A DNA stretch of 64,000 bases. It comes from Enterobacter sp. 10-1 (GTDB lineage Bacteria > Pseudomonadota > Gammaproteobacteria > Enterobacterales > Enterobacteriaceae). Made by a program: the position numbers and the translations under genes. Positions 16,768 through 26,918 of the stretch are shown piece after piece. Below the pieces are notes generated by a model. That model had not been told where the DNA came from. It worked only from the letters and a program-made list of their open reading frames with translations, and made no database searches. The stretch is taken from the NCBI GenBank assembly GCA_002270295.1, contig NISF01000008.1:62001-126000 (forward strand), in the 5' to 3' direction. The stretch's first letter is position 1. The number at the start of each line of letters is the position of its first letter.

Positions 16768-18261
16768 TTAGGCCTTATCCGCCTGGGATTCGGCCCACAC
16801 CTTACGAGCGGCCTTGCGCTCTTCGCTGGTATCAAGCCGGTCCTGCAGATAGTGCTCAATCTGCTCGAGGCTGCGGTTGCGGGTTTCCGGCACGCATTTT
16901 ATGACGAACAGCGCGCCAAATACGCCGATTCCGGCAAAGATAAAGAACGTCCCGGAGAGGCCAATCCACGACAGGAGGATCGGGAAGAAGAGCGAAATCA
17001 GGAAGTTGGCTATCCACATTGAGAACACCGCCCCGCCCATAAAGATCCCGCGCAGGCGGGTGGGGAAAATCTCCGACAGCAGCAGCCAGGTCACCGGCGA
17101 CAGCGCGCCCTGCTGGAAGCTCAGGAACAGCAGCATTCCCGCCAGCACCATATAGGCACGCAGCGCGTCCGGCTGGCCGTTGACGGTTTCCGGCAGCAAA
17201 TAGCTCACCGCGCCGATAAACACCAGGCAGGCGGTACAGCCAAACTGGCCGATCATGGTCATCGTCCGGCGGCCAATTTTACCCAGCATCCAGATGCCGA
17301 CAAAGGTCATCAATACCGACACCACCCCGTTGGCGATGGTGGCAAACAGCGCGGCGTTATCGCTCATCCCCACCGACGTCAGCACCGTTGGCGCGTAGTA
17401 CATAATGGTGTTTACGCCGGTAAGCTGCTGAATAACGGCAATACCGATGCCAATCATAAACAGTTTGAACAGCCACGGAGTCATAATTTCGCGGAACCGC
17501 GGCTTGCCGAGACTGCGCTGCTCGTCGAGGGTTTCGCTGATCTCCATCAGCTCCCATTCGACGTCCTCTTTGCGGCGGGTGCGCTCCAGAACCCGGCGCG
17601 CTTCCGCCAGGCGCCCTTTCATCGCGTACCAGCGCGGTGAATCGGGCATAAACATCATGCCAAACCACAGCAGCACGGCGGGCAGCGTGGCGACCGCCAG
17701 CATCCAGCGCCAGGTACTCTCCCCGCCCCACACGGCGTGGAACCCGGCGTTCGAGATATAGGCCAGCAGCTGGCCCGAGACAATCATCAGCTCCTGCAGC
17801 GTGACCAGCTGCCCGCGCTTATTCGCCGGCGCCATTTCGGCGATATAGACCGGAACGGTTGCCGCCGCGCCGCCTACCGCCACGCCGAGCACCAGGCGAA
17901 AGAAAATCATCCAGTTAACGTCGGGCGCCAGCGCGGTACCGATGGCGCCGACGGCGAAGATAACCGCCAGCCAGAGGATGATTTTCTTTCTACCCGCCGC
18001 GCTGGCCATATAGCCGGAAAGCAGCGCGCCGAACGCGGCGCCAAACAGCAATGAGCTGGTCACCAGGCCGGTGGTGAACGGGGTGAGATGCAGCTCATTG
18101 CCCATAAACAGCAATGCGCCGGAAATAACGCCGGTATCGTAACCGAACAGCAAACCGCCGAGCGTTGCTATCAGCGCGACGATTTTCACAAACGGCGTGG
18201 TCGGGGCATCGCTATTCGGCCCCGAGGCCCTGTTGAGGGTGAGATATTGTTCCTTTGACAT
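16768..18261 (-). CDS. iolT: Sugar-porter MFS transporter, probable myo-inositol:H+ symporter
   Basis: Major-facilitator sugar porter, 497 residues, 12 membrane segments. Family signatures include GYDTGVISGALLF, the GRK loop after helix 2, MPDSPRW before the central loop, GVNTIMYYAP in helix 7 and VPETRNRSLEQIE at the end. It is closest in type to GalP/IolT proteins. As last gene of the iolD-G-H-E-T array it is assigned to myo-inositol uptake. The 151-bp gap before it may hold a secondary promoter. Specificity rests on context. Confidence 0.88.
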   Translation of the reverse strand: MSKEQYLTLNRASGPNSDAPTTPFVKIVALIATLGGLLFGYDTGVISGALLFMGNELHLTPFTTGLVTSSLLFGAAFGALLSGYMASAAGRKKIILWLAVIFAVGAIGTALAPDVNWMIFFRLVLGVAVGGAAATVPVYIAEMAPANKRGQLVTLQELMIVSGQLLAYISNAGFHAVWGGESTWRWMLAVATLPAVLLWFGMMFMPDSPRWYAMKGRLAEARRVLERTRRKEDVEWELMEISETLDEQRSLGKPRFREIMTPWLFKLFMIGIGIAVIQQLTGVNTIMYYAPTVLTSVGMSDNAALFATIANGVVSVLMTFVGIWMLGKIGRRTMTMIGQFGCTACLVFIGAVSYLLPETVNGQPDALRAYMVLAGMLLFLSFQQGALSPVTWLLLSEIFPTRLRGIFMGGAVFSMWIANFLISLFFPILLSWIGLSGTFFIFAGIGVFGALFVIKCVPETRNRSLEQIEHYLQDRLDTSEERKAARKVWAESQADKA

Positions 18262-18412
18262 AAAAGACTCCAGTAACCTGCCTTGTAGGGGGAGATCCGC
18301 TCTGGTCTGAATGCAGAGGCGATGGCCTCACTGACGTGTGTGTATCTGATTAGCGCGTAGCGCCTGGAAAAAGCAGGCCACGCTGCCGCATGGCCTGAAA
18401 GGGAAACAACGA

Positions 18413-19312
18413 TTAGATTCCTGCCGTTTCGCGAATATATTTCCGCGCTTTCAGCGCATATTCAAAGGGGTTGGCCAGCGCCGGATCCTGCTCGGCTTCC
18501 ACCACCATCCAGCCCTTGTAGCCAAAATCATCCAGCAGCTTAAATACCGGACGGAAATCGATCGCGCCGTCGCCAGGGACGGTAAAGGTTCCCTTTTTCA
18601 CGCCGTCGAGGAATGAAAGCCCGTCGCGACGCACCTGCTCAATCACCGCCGGGCGCACGTCCTTCAGGTGCACATGGTTGATCCGCGGCAGATATTTTTT
18701 GAGGATCGCCAGCATCGGCTCTTCGCCGCCTTCGGAGTACCAGGCATGGCCGGTGTCGTACAGCAGGAAGACGCCGTCATCCACCAGCGACATAAATTTA
18801 TCGATCTCTTCCGTCGTTTGAACGCCGGTGCCCATGTGGTGGTGCAGGCAAACCTGCATCCCTTTTTCAGCGGCCAGACGGCCCAGGGTGTTGTAGCCCT
18901 CGGCAACCCGCTGCCACTGCTCTTCGCTAAAGCACGGCTTAGCGTCGGCCAGAATCGGCTTGTCCAGCCCCTGAATGCTGCCGCTCTGCTCGGAGCAGCC
19001 GATCACCTTCGCCCCCATCGCATGGAGGAAATTCATATGGTTAACGAATTCATCAATGGTTTTTTCGCGCTGCCCGTCGGCAAAAAAGGTGCTAAACCAG
19101 GCGTTACAGATCTGGATGCCGCGGATCGCCAGCATCGGCTGCAGCACCGCCGGATCGCGGGGGTATTTACTGCCGACTTCGCTGCCGCTAAAGCCCGCCA
19201 GCGCCATTTCGCTGACGATCTGCTGGAAGGTATTTTCGCCGCCCAGCTCCGGCATATCGTCGTTAGTCCAGCCGATCGGAGCGATGGCCAGTTTGATATT
19301 ATCTTTGTTCAT
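18413..19312 (-). CDS. iolE: myo-Inosose-2 dehydratase IolE
   Basis: TIM-barrel enzyme of 299 residues that dehydrates 2-keto-myo-inositol to 3D-trihydroxycyclohexane-1,2-dione, the second step of inositol breakdown. Its N-terminus ([20 protein letters not shown]) and the metal-binding region ([27 protein letters not shown]) are diagnostic. It lies 23 bp after iolH in the leftward operon. Confidence 0.95.
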   Translation of the reverse strand: MNKDNIKLAIAPIGWTNDDMPELGGENTFQQIVSEMALAGFSGSEVGSKYPRDPAVLQPMLAIRGIQICNAWFSTFFADGQREKTIDEFVNHMNFLHAMGAKVIGCSEQSGSIQGLDKPILADAKPCFSEEQWQRVAEGYNTLGRLAAEKGMQVCLHHHMGTGVQTTEEIDKFMSLVDDGVFLLYDTGHAWYSEGGEEPMLAILKKYLPRINHVHLKDVRPAVIEQVRRDGLSFLDGVKKGTFTVPGDGAIDFRPVFKLLDDFGYKGWMVVEAEQDPALANPFEYALKARKYIRETAGI

Positions 19313-19335
19313 TAGGTTGCTCCTGCCGCCGCGTC

Positions 19336-20220
19336 TTAACGACGCAGCAATTCACGTTCGATGAGTTCACGGGTTTCCACTGCCTGGTACTTCATCTTTT
19401 CCGGGTAGCCGAACAGGGAGGCGGCCACAATCGGCTCGCCGCCGACTTTGAACGTCCGTTCGGCAAATTTCATCTCGCGCAGCGTGCGGAACAGCGCGTT
19501 GAAATCAACGTCCCCTTCGCCGACGCCCACGTGCTGGTGCACGGCGGCATCAACGCCCGGCGGGTTGACGATGTAACGGCAGTGCCTGGTATGGTTGCGG
19601 GTATCGGCAATCAGTACGTGGGAGAGATCGCCGCCGGCGTAGCGCAGCATCTTCTCCACGTCGCCTTTCCCTTTGTCATAGAAGAAGGTGTGCGGCACGC
19701 TGTACACGTACTTCACGTTTTCGCTGCGGAACGACTTCACGATATCGACGGTTTCATTGTTCTCTTCGCAGAAGTCCCACGGATGCGCCTGGATCTCGAC
19801 GCGAATGCCTTCGCGTTCAAAGATCGGCAGCAGCTCTTCCATCGAGCGATAGAACATCTCTTCGCAGATTTCCGGCTGGTTGGGATCGCCGGAGAACTCG
19901 GTGTTGATCACCTGGACGCCCATCTCCACCGCGACTTCGATCAGCCGCTTCCAGTTTTTTACCGCCGCCTGACGACGCGCTTCATCCGGCCCCGACCAGC
20001 GATAGACGCAGATGAATGAAGAGAGCTCAACGCCGGTGTCGCGCAGCGCCTGCTTGTACTCGGCAATCACTTCGCGACCGGCGCGCGGGTGCTTATAAAA
20101 CGGGTTAATCTGCGGGTGCGGCGACTGCTCAATATAGCGGTAGCCCCACTCCGCCACCTGATGCACCATCGCGCTAATCCCGAGGTCTTTAATCACATCC
20201 ACATCAAAGGCAATTTTCAT
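19336..20220 (-). CDS. iolH: IolH, xylose-isomerase-like TIM barrel protein
   Basis: Sugar-phosphate isomerase/epimerase-fold protein, 294 residues. Metal-type residues appear in [18 protein letters not shown] and DTRNHTRH. In inositol clusters IolH has no firmly established reaction; an isomerase or epimerase role on inosose intermediates is the usual suggestion. It lies between iolG and iolE with gaps of 42 and 23 bp, so it is surely co-expressed. Confidence 0.85.
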   Translation of the reverse strand: MKIAFDVDVIKDLGISAMVHQVAEWGYRYIEQSPHPQINPFYKHPRAGREVIAEYKQALRDTGVELSSFICVYRWSGPDEARRQAAVKNWKRLIEVAVEMGVQVINTEFSGDPNQPEICEEMFYRSMEELLPIFEREGIRVEIQAHPWDFCEENNETVDIVKSFRSENVKYVYSVPHTFFYDKGKGDVEKMLRYAGGDLSHVLIADTRNHTRHCRYIVNPPGVDAAVHQHVGVGEGDVDFNALFRTLREMKFAERTFKVGGEPIVAASLFGYPEKMKYQAVETRELIERELLRR

Positions 20221-20262
20221 CGTCGAGTCCTGTTTGCAGAGGTTCCGGAGACGAAGTCCCGC

Positions 20263-21276
20263 TTAGCGCTGGTAGAACGCCGGGCATTCCGGCAGCGCGA
20301 CCGCTACCGGCTCAGCGCTTTCCTGCGCCTGCAGGCAGGCGTCGGCCGCGACGGACGCCGCATAGCCATCCCACGCCGACGGGCCCTGCAGCCTGCCGGC
20401 CTGCACGTCGTTGATAAAGGCCTGCAGCTCGACGTCGTAGGCTTTGATAAAGCGATCTTTCCAGTCGGTCAGGATCGGGGTCGACAGATTGGCCGCTTTG
20501 CGCATCTGCACCGCCGACGGCTCCGGCAGGCGCGCAATCCCGGTTTCACCCACGACTTCACACTGGATGTCGTAGCCGTACTGGCAGTTGACGAAAACCT
20601 CGACGTCGATCAGGGTGCCTTTTTTGGTTTCAAACGAGACGATCTGCGGGTCTTTCAGCCGGGCGTGGGTGTGGGAAGTCGCGCGCGGGAAGCGAACCTG
20701 CACCGAACGATAGTCGTCGTTAAGCAGCCAGCGCAGCACGTCCAGCTCGTGGATCAGGGTGTTGGTGATCGCCATATCGGTGGTGTAGTTCTCGCCGACG
20801 CTCTGGTTACGGTGCGCGCACTTCAGCATCAGCGGCGCGCCGATGTCGCCGTCATCAATCACTTTTTTCAGCGCCAGATAGCCTTCATCGTACGGGCGCA
20901 TAAAGCCGACCTGCACCAGCCGACGGCCGGCTTTTATTTCGGCATCGACAATGCGGCGGCAGCCTTCCGCGCTCATCGCCAGCGGCTTTTCGCAGAATAC
21001 CGGCTTGCCGGCGGCGATCGCCGCGAGGGTATATTCTTCGTGGGTCGGGTCCCAAGACGTCACCAGGATAGCGTCAACGTCGCTGGCGTTAATCACGTCG
21101 TGACCGTCGGCGTAGACTTCGGCGTGAACGCCAGGCAGCGCAACCGCCGCCCGCGCGTTGTCGGCATTGATGTCCGAAACGGCCACCACCGTGGCCCCCT
21201 GTAATACCTGCGTGCAGCGACGAATATGCTCTTTACCAATGGCGCCAGCGCCGATAACGCCTAATCTGAGTGACAT
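20263..21276 (-). CDS. iolG: myo-Inositol 2-dehydrogenase IolG
   Basis: NAD-dependent Gfo/Idh/MocA-family oxidoreductase, 337 residues, oxidising myo-inositol to 2-keto-myo-inositol. The N-terminal Rossmann motif is [15 protein letters not shown]. The catalytic lysine sits in the CEKPLA motif, and the active-site Asp/His region reads [14 protein letters not shown]. Second gene of the leftward operon, 48 bp after iolD. Confidence 0.95.
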   Translation of the reverse strand: MSLRLGVIGAGAIGKEHIRRCTQVLQGATVVAVSDINADNARAAVALPGVHAEVYADGHDVINASDVDAILVTSWDPTHEEYTLAAIAAGKPVFCEKPLAMSAEGCRRIVDAEIKAGRRLVQVGFMRPYDEGYLALKKVIDDGDIGAPLMLKCAHRNQSVGENYTTDMAITNTLIHELDVLRWLLNDDYRSVQVRFPRATSHTHARLKDPQIVSFETKKGTLIDVEVFVNCQYGYDIQCEVVGETGIARLPEPSAVQMRKAANLSTPILTDWKDRFIKAYDVELQAFINDVQAGRLQGPSAWDGYAASVAADACLQAQESAEPVAVALPECPAFYQR

Positions 21277-21324
21277 AATTGTGTTCTCCCGCGGTTCTGT
21301 AGGGTTCAGGGTGGGTGTTCTGTT

Positions 21325-23265
21325 TTAGTAATCCCGCGCCTCGGCGCGTTTTTCATTTATCTGTTCTGCGACTTTGCGGATCCGTTCGGAGAGCGCCGTC
21401 TGGGCCACGCCGACGTTCCACCAGCTGCCGTACTTATGCACCATGGTTTTTGGCAGCACTTTAATATCAATCAGCGTACTGACCGTTTCGCGACGCGCGG
21501 CGTCCAGCGCCTGGCGCAGTTCATCAAGGGTGGTGACGCGCCAGGTTTTGCAGCCGTAGCCCGCGGCGATGGTCGCGAAATCGACCGGCACCAGGCCGCC
21601 CTGCAGCCGCCCGCTCTCCGCCGAGCGGTAGCGGAACTCGGTGCCGAAGCTGTCCATACCGTGCTCGATCTGCAGGTTGTTAATACAGCCGTTGGCCATG
21701 TTGTCGAGCAGCACGATGTTGATCTTGGCGCGCTCCTGTAAAGAGGTGACCAGCTCGGAGTGCAGCATCATGAATGAGCCATCGCCCACCAGCGAATAGA
21801 CCTCGCTCTGCGGCTGCGCCAGCTTCACCCCCAGCGCGGCATTCACCTCGTAGCCCATGCAGGAGTAGCCGTACTCAACGTGGTAGGTGTTGATCGCCCG
21901 GTTGCGCCAGACGCGCTGCAGATCGCCGGGCAGGCTGCCCGCCGCCGCCACGATCACCGCGTCGGAGGCCAGCGTTTCATTCAGCACGCCCAGCACGCTG
22001 CACTGCGTTAAGGTTGAATCCGTGATCTGGCGGAATTCGCGGTACACCGCATCGCGATCCAGACGATCGTCAATTTCCGGGACGAAAGACTCCTCCTGCC
22101 ATACCGCCTGATAGACGCGCTGGGTCTCTTTCAGCTGACGGCTCTGAACGCTGTCGATCTGCGCTCCCCATGCCGCCTGCCAGGACTCGCCTGCCAGCGC
22201 GCCGTCCAGCGCGGTAAGCGCTTCGCGGGCATCGGCCAGCAGCGGGATCCCGTCGAGCTTCCAGGCGTCAAAGTTGCTAACGTTGACGTTGAGGAAGCGC
22301 ACGCCGGGGTGCTGGAAAAGCCATTTTGAGGCGGTGGTGAAATCGCTGAAGCGGGTACCGACGCCAATCACTAAATCAGCTTCTTTCGCCAGCAGGTTGG
22401 CCGCGAGGCAGCCGGTTTCGCCCACCCCGCCAACGTTCAGCGGATGGGAAGAGACCACCGAGCCTTTCCCGGCCTGCGTTTCCGCAAAGGGGATGCCGTA
22501 GCGTTCGGCAAAGCGGGAGAGCGCCTCGCCAGCGCCGGCGTATTTCACCCCGCCGCCGCAGATAATCAGCGGCTTGCGGCTGGCCTTAATCGCCGCCAGC
22601 GCATCCGCCAGCTGCGCGGCGCTGGCCGGGCGACGGTCGAGCCGATGCACGCGTCGGGCAAAGAAAGCGGGCGGATAATCCCAGGCTTCGCCCTGAACAT
22701 CCTGCGGCAGACAGAGGGTGACGGCGCCGGTCTCTGCCGGGTCGGTCAGGACGCGCATCGCGTTAATGCAGGCGCTCATCAGCTGCTCCGGACGCGTAAT
22801 ACGGTCCCAGTATTTGCTCACCGCGCGAAACGCGTCGTTGGTGCTGATGCTCAGGTCATAGCTCTGTTCAACCTGCTGCAGAACGGGGTCAGGCTGGCGG
22901 GTAGCAAACACGTCGCCGGGCAGCAGCAGGAGAGGAATACGGTTGGCGGTCGCGGTAGCCGCGGCGGTAATCATGTTGGCGGCGCCGGGCCCTACGGAAG
23001 AGGTGCAGGCGATGATCTGCCGGCGCAGAGACTGCCTGGCAAAGCCGGTCGCCGCGTGCGCCATCCCCTGCTCATTACGCCCCTGGAATACCCGCATTTC
23101 GCCACTGTCCTGCTCCAGCGCCTGACCCAGCCCCAGCACGTTGCCGTGGCCGAAGATGGCAAAAATACCTTTAACGAATTTATGCTCTTCGCCATCGACT
23201 TCCAGATACTGGTTATCAAGGAACTTCACCAGCGCCTGCGCCATTGTCAGTCTCAGTTTGCCCAT
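21325..23265 (-). CDS. iolD: 3D-(3,5/4)-trihydroxycyclohexane-1,2-dione hydrolase IolD
   Basis: Thiamine-diphosphate enzyme of 646 residues (acetolactate synthase fold) opening the cyclohexanedione ring to 5-deoxyglucuronate. The ThDP-binding motif begins [12 protein letters not shown] and ends LLDNMANG; the N-terminal Pyr domain, central Rossmann domain and PP domain are in the usual order. Start ATG 23265 ([12 protein letters not shown]) follows TAAGGA; the TTG nine bases upstream is rejected. First gene of the iolDGHET operon, divergent from iolC. Confidence 0.94.
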   Translation of the reverse strand: MGKLRLTMAQALVKFLDNQYLEVDGEEHKFVKGIFAIFGHGNVLGLGQALEQDSGEMRVFQGRNEQGMAHAATGFARQSLRRQIIACTSSVGPGAANMITAAATATANRIPLLLLPGDVFATRQPDPVLQQVEQSYDLSISTNDAFRAVSKYWDRITRPEQLMSACINAMRVLTDPAETGAVTLCLPQDVQGEAWDYPPAFFARRVHRLDRRPASAAQLADALAAIKASRKPLIICGGGVKYAGAGEALSRFAERYGIPFAETQAGKGSVVSSHPLNVGGVGETGCLAANLLAKEADLVIGVGTRFSDFTTASKWLFQHPGVRFLNVNVSNFDAWKLDGIPLLADAREALTALDGALAGESWQAAWGAQIDSVQSRQLKETQRVYQAVWQEESFVPEIDDRLDRDAVYREFRQITDSTLTQCSVLGVLNETLASDAVIVAAAGSLPGDLQRVWRNRAINTYHVEYGYSCMGYEVNAALGVKLAQPQSEVYSLVGDGSFMMLHSELVTSLQERAKINIVLLDNMANGCINNLQIEHGMDSFGTEFRYRSAESGRLQGGLVPVDFATIAAGYGCKTWRVTTLDELRQALDAARRETVSTLIDIKVLPKTMVHKYGSWWNVGVAQTALSERIRKVAEQINEKRAEARDY

Positions 23266-23791
23266 GTTGCACAATCCTTATTGTTCAGTATTTGTGTGTG
23301 GGTTAGCGCTTTAGCCCCTGCGGCAATACCGGAAAAGGTAGAGGGAAATCGTTAACGGCCACTGGAATACTGTTGGATTATAGGCAAACATTTTTTTCAT
23401 TAAAAATAAATACAGAAAAAATATTTCATTTTGCGAGAAGGATCAAACTCTCAGCGCATTTCATCCGTTTCATCGACATCGGCGCGCAATCCGCCTCCCA
23501 TCTTACGCCATGCAAAATGCAAATATCCTTTTAAAAATCAGGTATAAAGATGTTTATCATTCGCCATTTTTCACGCGGGAGCAGCCAGCGCTGGCGATCC
23601 TTTGTATAATGGGGCCCGGCGCCGCAGAGTGGTAGATCCCTCACACTTTTGGTTTTTTAATTTCGATCCAATTTGCAAATGAAATATTTATTTCTCAAAC
23701 TAAGGGGAATCGTTCACCCTCAGGCTGTTTGTGGAGACCTCGTCGATATCGACCCTTCCGTACAGCAGACATGCAAAAGGAAACCCTAGCT
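23266..23791. promoter_or_regulatory. Divergent iolD/iolC promoter region
   Basis: A 526-bp AT-rich gap between the divergent iolD and iolC genes. It must hold both promoters. It contains several TTTCAT/ATTTCA half-sites (for example 23423-23428 on the iolD side), a TATAATGG at about 23606, and the operator candidate described separately. No coding sequence seen. Confidence 0.6.
23680..23695. promoter_or_regulatory. IolR operator candidate upstream of iolC
   Basis: TGAAAT-ATTT-ATTTCT differs by one base from the perfect palindrome found before iolA. It lies about 100 bp upstream of the iolC start, where it could overlap the promoter. Confidence 0.5.
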
Positions 23792-25705
23792 ATGAATGCA
23801 GCAGTAAAGCGGCTCGACGTCATCTGTATTGGCCGGGTGGCTGTCGACCTCTATGCCCAGCAGATTGGCGCAAGGCTGGAAGACGTCGCCAGTTTCTCTA
23901 AATATCTGGGCGGCTCCTCCGGCAACGTGGCCTTTGGCACCGCCATTCAGGGCTTAAAATCGGCGATGCTTGCCCGCGTGGGTGATGAGCACAACGGCCG
24001 CTTTTTACGTGAAACGTTAAGCCGTGCCGGGGTCGATACCGAATATCTGATCACCGACCAGCAGCGTCTCACCGCGCTGGTGATGCTGGGGATTAAAGAT
24101 CAGGAAACCTTTCCGCTGATTTTTTACCGCGACAACTGCGCCGACATGGCGCTGACGCCGGAAGATATTAAGGAAGAGTACATTGCCTCCTCCCGGGCGT
24201 TGGCGATCACCGGTACGCACCTTTCACATGCCAATACCCGCGCAGCGGTGCTGAAAGCGCTGGAGTACGCCCGTCGCCACGGCCTGCGGACGGCGTTGGA
24301 TATCGACTATCGCCCGGTGCTGTGGGGATTAACCTCGCCCGGCGATGGTGAAACGCGTTTCATTGCTTCCGGTTCAGTCACCCGTCAGCTGCAGGAAGTG
24401 CTACATCTGTTCGATTTAGTGGTCGGTACAGAAGAAGAGTTTCATATTGCCGGCGGCAGCACCGATACGCTGACGGCGCTGAAAAACGTCCGCCACGCCA
24501 CCAAAGCCACCCTGGTGTGCAAGCGCGGTCCGATGGGCTGCGTGGTGCTGGAAGGCGAGATCCCCGACGGCTGGGACAGCGTGCCGCTGCAGCAGGGCGT
24601 GCGGGTGGAGGTGCTCAACGTGCTGGGCGCCGGCGATGCCTTTATGTCCGGCCTGCTGCGCGGCTGGCTGAACGACGAGGGCTGGGAGCAGGCCTGCCGC
24701 TACGCTAACGCCTGCGGGGCGCTGGTTGTCTCACGCCACGGCTGCGCGCCGGCGATGCCGACCAAGGTTGAGCTGGATGACTATCTGCTGCGCGCGGAAT
24801 CGGTCCCGCGTCCGGATCTCGACGCGCGGCTGAACCATCTGCATCGGGTGACCAGCCGCCGCCAGCAGTGGCCCGAGCTGTGCATTTTCGCCTTTGACCA
24901 CCGCAAGCAGCTGGCGGAGCTGGTGCAGGAAACCGGCCGCGATGCGGCCTGCATCCCTCAGCTCAAGCTGCTGCTGCTGGCCGCCGCCGAAGCGGCGGCG
25001 CAGGAGGCGGGGCTCGATCGGCGCAGCGGTATCCTCGCCGATGGCACCTACGGCCAGCGCGCGCTGAACGCCATTACCGGCAAAGGCTGGTGGATCGGGC
25101 GGCCAATCGAGTTGCCGGGTTCGCGCCCGCTGCGTCTTGAGCACGGCAATATCGGCTCTCAGCTGATCGACTGGCCGCTGGAACAGGTGGTTAAGTGCCT
25201 GGTCTTCTATCATCCGGCCGACCCGGCGGCGCTGCGCGCCGAGCAGGATGCGCTGCTGCTGGAGGTCTGGCAGGCCTGCAATAAGTCCGGGCACGAGCTG
25301 CTGCTGGAAGTGATCCTGCCGGAGAGCGGGCCGGATAAGGACGAGCGCCACTATTACGCCATGCTGGAACATTTTTACCAGCTCGGTATCCAGCCCGACT
25401 GGTGGAAGCTGCCGCCGCTCTCCAGCGCGAACTGGGAGAAGATCGCCGCGCTGATCGCACGCGAAGATAGCCTGTGCCGCGGGATCCTGATCCTTGGCCT
25501 CGACGCATCCCCCGATCGCCTGCGCGCCGGATTCGCCGAAGCCGCGAATCACCCTATCATCAAAGGCTTTGCCGTCGGCCGCACCATCTTTGGTCAGCCT
25601 TCGCGCCGCTGGATGCAGGGTGAGCTTAGCGATGAGGCGCTGATCGATGAGGTGAAACGCAACTACCTGGCGCTTATCGGCTACTGGCGCGAAGCCCGCC
25701 GCTAA
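23792..25705 (+). CDS. iolC: Bifunctional 5-dehydro-2-deoxygluconokinase / phosphogluconate aldolase IolC
   Basis: A 637-residue fusion. Residues 1-330 are a PfkB-family kinase (GGSSGNVAFG near the start, ATP-site motif GAGDAFMSGLLRG) that phosphorylates 5-dehydro-2-deoxygluconate. Residues from about 370 are a DUF2090 aldolase-like TIM barrel (FAFDHRKQL, then DGTYGQRALN and KGFAVGRTIFG) expected to replace IolJ by splitting the product to dihydroxyacetone phosphate and malonic semialdehyde. This fusion explains the lack of a separate iolJ here. ATG 23792 follows AAAAGGA; earlier in-frame starts lack a Shine-Dalgarno. A terminator follows. Confidence 0.92.
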   Translation: MNAAVKRLDVICIGRVAVDLYAQQIGARLEDVASFSKYLGGSSGNVAFGTAIQGLKSAMLARVGDEHNGRFLRETLSRAGVDTEYLITDQQRLTALVMLGIKDQETFPLIFYRDNCADMALTPEDIKEEYIASSRALAITGTHLSHANTRAAVLKALEYARRHGLRTALDIDYRPVLWGLTSPGDGETRFIASGSVTRQLQEVLHLFDLVVGTEEEFHIAGGSTDTLTALKNVRHATKATLVCKRGPMGCVVLEGEIPDGWDSVPLQQGVRVEVLNVLGAGDAFMSGLLRGWLNDEGWEQACRYANACGALVVSRHGCAPAMPTKVELDDYLLRAESVPRPDLDARLNHLHRVTSRRQQWPELCIFAFDHRKQLAELVQETGRDAACIPQLKLLLLAAAEAAAQEAGLDRRSGILADGTYGQRALNAITGKGWWIGRPIELPGSRPLRLEHGNIGSQLIDWPLEQVVKCLVFYHPADPAALRAEQDALLLEVWQACNKSGHELLLEVILPESGPDKDERHYYAMLEHFYQLGIQPDWWKLPPLSSANWEKIAALIAREDSLCRGILILGLDASPDRLRAGFAEAANHPIIKGFAVGRTIFGQPSRRWMQGELSDEALIDEVKRNYLALIGYWREARR

Positions 25706-25713
25706 TCCTCTTC

Positions 25714-25747
25714 AGCCCGCACCTTCCCCCTCCGGAGCGGGCTTTTT
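25714..25747 (+). terminator. Rho-independent terminator of iolC
   Basis: AGCCCGC (25714-25720) and GCGGGCT (25737-25743) form the stem, followed by a run of five T's. Confidence 0.8.
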
Positions 25748-25758
25748 CGATTTCTTCG

Positions 25759-25808
25759 TGAAATGAATCGCGTATTTCATCGCAAAAAATGAAAAATTCG
25801 CTTCATTT
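25759..25808. promoter_or_regulatory. Two inverted repeats in the iolR promoter (candidate IolR autoregulatory sites)
   Basis: TGAAAT-N9-ATTTCA (25759-25779) and AAATGAA-N8-TTCATTT (25787-25793/25802-25808) lie 47-96 bp upstream of the iolR start. The half-sites equal those before iolA and iolC but the spacing differs, so binding mode may differ. Confidence 0.5.
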
Positions 25809-25854
25809 GGTACACTGGAAGTTATATTTCTTTCATTTCATCAGAGCGCAACTT

Positions 25855-26709
25855 ATGGCCAATAATCCAACCCAACTTACCATCCTGCAGGATGAGATCA
25901 GGCGTCGCTACGATACGTTAAGCAAACGCTTAAAACAGGTGGCGCGCTATATTCTGGATAACAGCAATAGCGTGGCTTTCGATACCGTCGCGTCTATCGC
26001 CCAGCAGGCCGACGTTCCGCCATCAACCCTGATTCGTTTCGCTAATGCTTTTGGCTTCAGCGGCTTTAACGAAATGAAGCAGATGTTCAGACAGCATCTG
26101 ATGGAAGAGACCGCCAACTATACCGAGCGCGCGCGCCTGTTCCGCCAGACCACCAACGATGAGAGCTCGCCGCCGGAAACGCCGACCGAAATTCTCAATA
26201 TGTTTACCATGGTCAATACCCAGGCGCTGCAGCAGCTTGCCATGCAGACCTCGGGCGACGATCTTGAGCGCGCGGTGGCCCTGCTGGCGGAAGCGGAGAA
26301 TATCTACGTTATCGGCCTGCGCCGCTCGTTTAGCGTCGCCTCCTATCTGACCTACGCCCTGCGCCATCTCGATCGTAAGGCCTTCCTGATTGACGGGCTC
26401 GGCGGCATGTTTACCGAGCAGCTGAGCCTGGTCGGCCCAAAAGATGTGGTGGTGGCGGTCAGCTTCTCGCCTTACGCCCGCGAAGTGGTTGAGCTGGTTG
26501 AGCTGGGCGCTCAGCGCAAGGCGCGGCAAATCGCCATCACCGACAGCCAGGTCAGCCCGCTCGCGGCATTTAGCGACGTCTGCTTCGTAGTGCGCGAGGC
26601 CCAGGTTGACGGGTTCCGCTCGCAGGTTGCTTCGCTGTGTCTCGCCCAAACGCTGGCGGTTTCGCTGGCCCTCAACAGCAGCAAAGAGCCGCAGGCCCAG
26701 CAGGCCTGA
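25855..26709 (+). CDS. iolR: RpiR-family repressor of inositol catabolism IolR
   Basis: A 284-residue regulator with an N-terminal HTH_6 domain (about 15-80, SIAQQADVPPSTLIRFANAFGFSGF without gaps is the helix-turn-helix) and a C-terminal SIS sugar-isomerase domain (about 125-265). It resembles Salmonella IolR, which represses the iol genes and itself. ATG 25855 (MANNPTQ) is preferred over a start 66 bases upstream because the earlier segment lies within the palindromic promoter. Inducer is probably a pathway intermediate, inferred from the family. Confidence 0.88.
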   Translation: MANNPTQLTILQDEIRRRYDTLSKRLKQVARYILDNSNSVAFDTVASIAQQADVPPSTLIRFANAFGFSGFNEMKQMFRQHLMEETANYTERARLFRQTTNDESSPPETPTEILNMFTMVNTQALQQLAMQTSGDDLERAVALLAEAENIYVIGLRRSFSVASYLTYALRHLDRKAFLIDGLGGMFTEQLSLVGPKDVVVAVSFSPYAREVVELVELGAQRKARQIAITDSQVSPLAAFSDVCFVVREAQVDGFRSQVASLCLAQTLAVSLALNSSKEPQAQQA

Positions 26710-26713
26710 TGCC

Positions 26714-26855
26714 CCGCCTCCCCGGAGGCGGCGCCCGCGCCCGTCCGGGCAACAACGACCGATCCTTCTTCCCTCTCCCGGATTGCGGCGTCAGCGCCTT
26801 CTCCGGGCTACCGCCGCACGCCTCGTCGCCCCGCTCAGGCAGCGCGACCGGGAAG
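26714..26855. repeat. REP-like palindrome cluster between iolR and iolB
   Basis: A short hairpin (CCGCCTCC/GGAGGCGG, 26714-26731), a REP-type unit ending CTCCGGGCTAC near 26812, and a second partial unit GCCCCGCTCAGGCAGCGCGACCGGG near 26828-26852. This resembles enteric BIME structure in a convergent gap. Confidence 0.5.
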
Positions 26856-26865
26856 GCTTCGGCAA

Positions 26866-26897
26866 GAAAAAAGGCCGGTTAGAGAATCTAACCGGCC
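26866..26897 (-). terminator. Rho-independent terminator of the iolAB operon
   Basis: GGCCGGTTAGA (26873-26883) and TCTAACCGGCC (26887-26897) form a perfect 11-bp stem with a GAA loop. On the minus strand it is followed by a U-run (A's at 26866-26872). Confidence 0.85.
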
Positions 26898-26918
26898 CTG
26901 CATAGCGTTCATAGCGTA

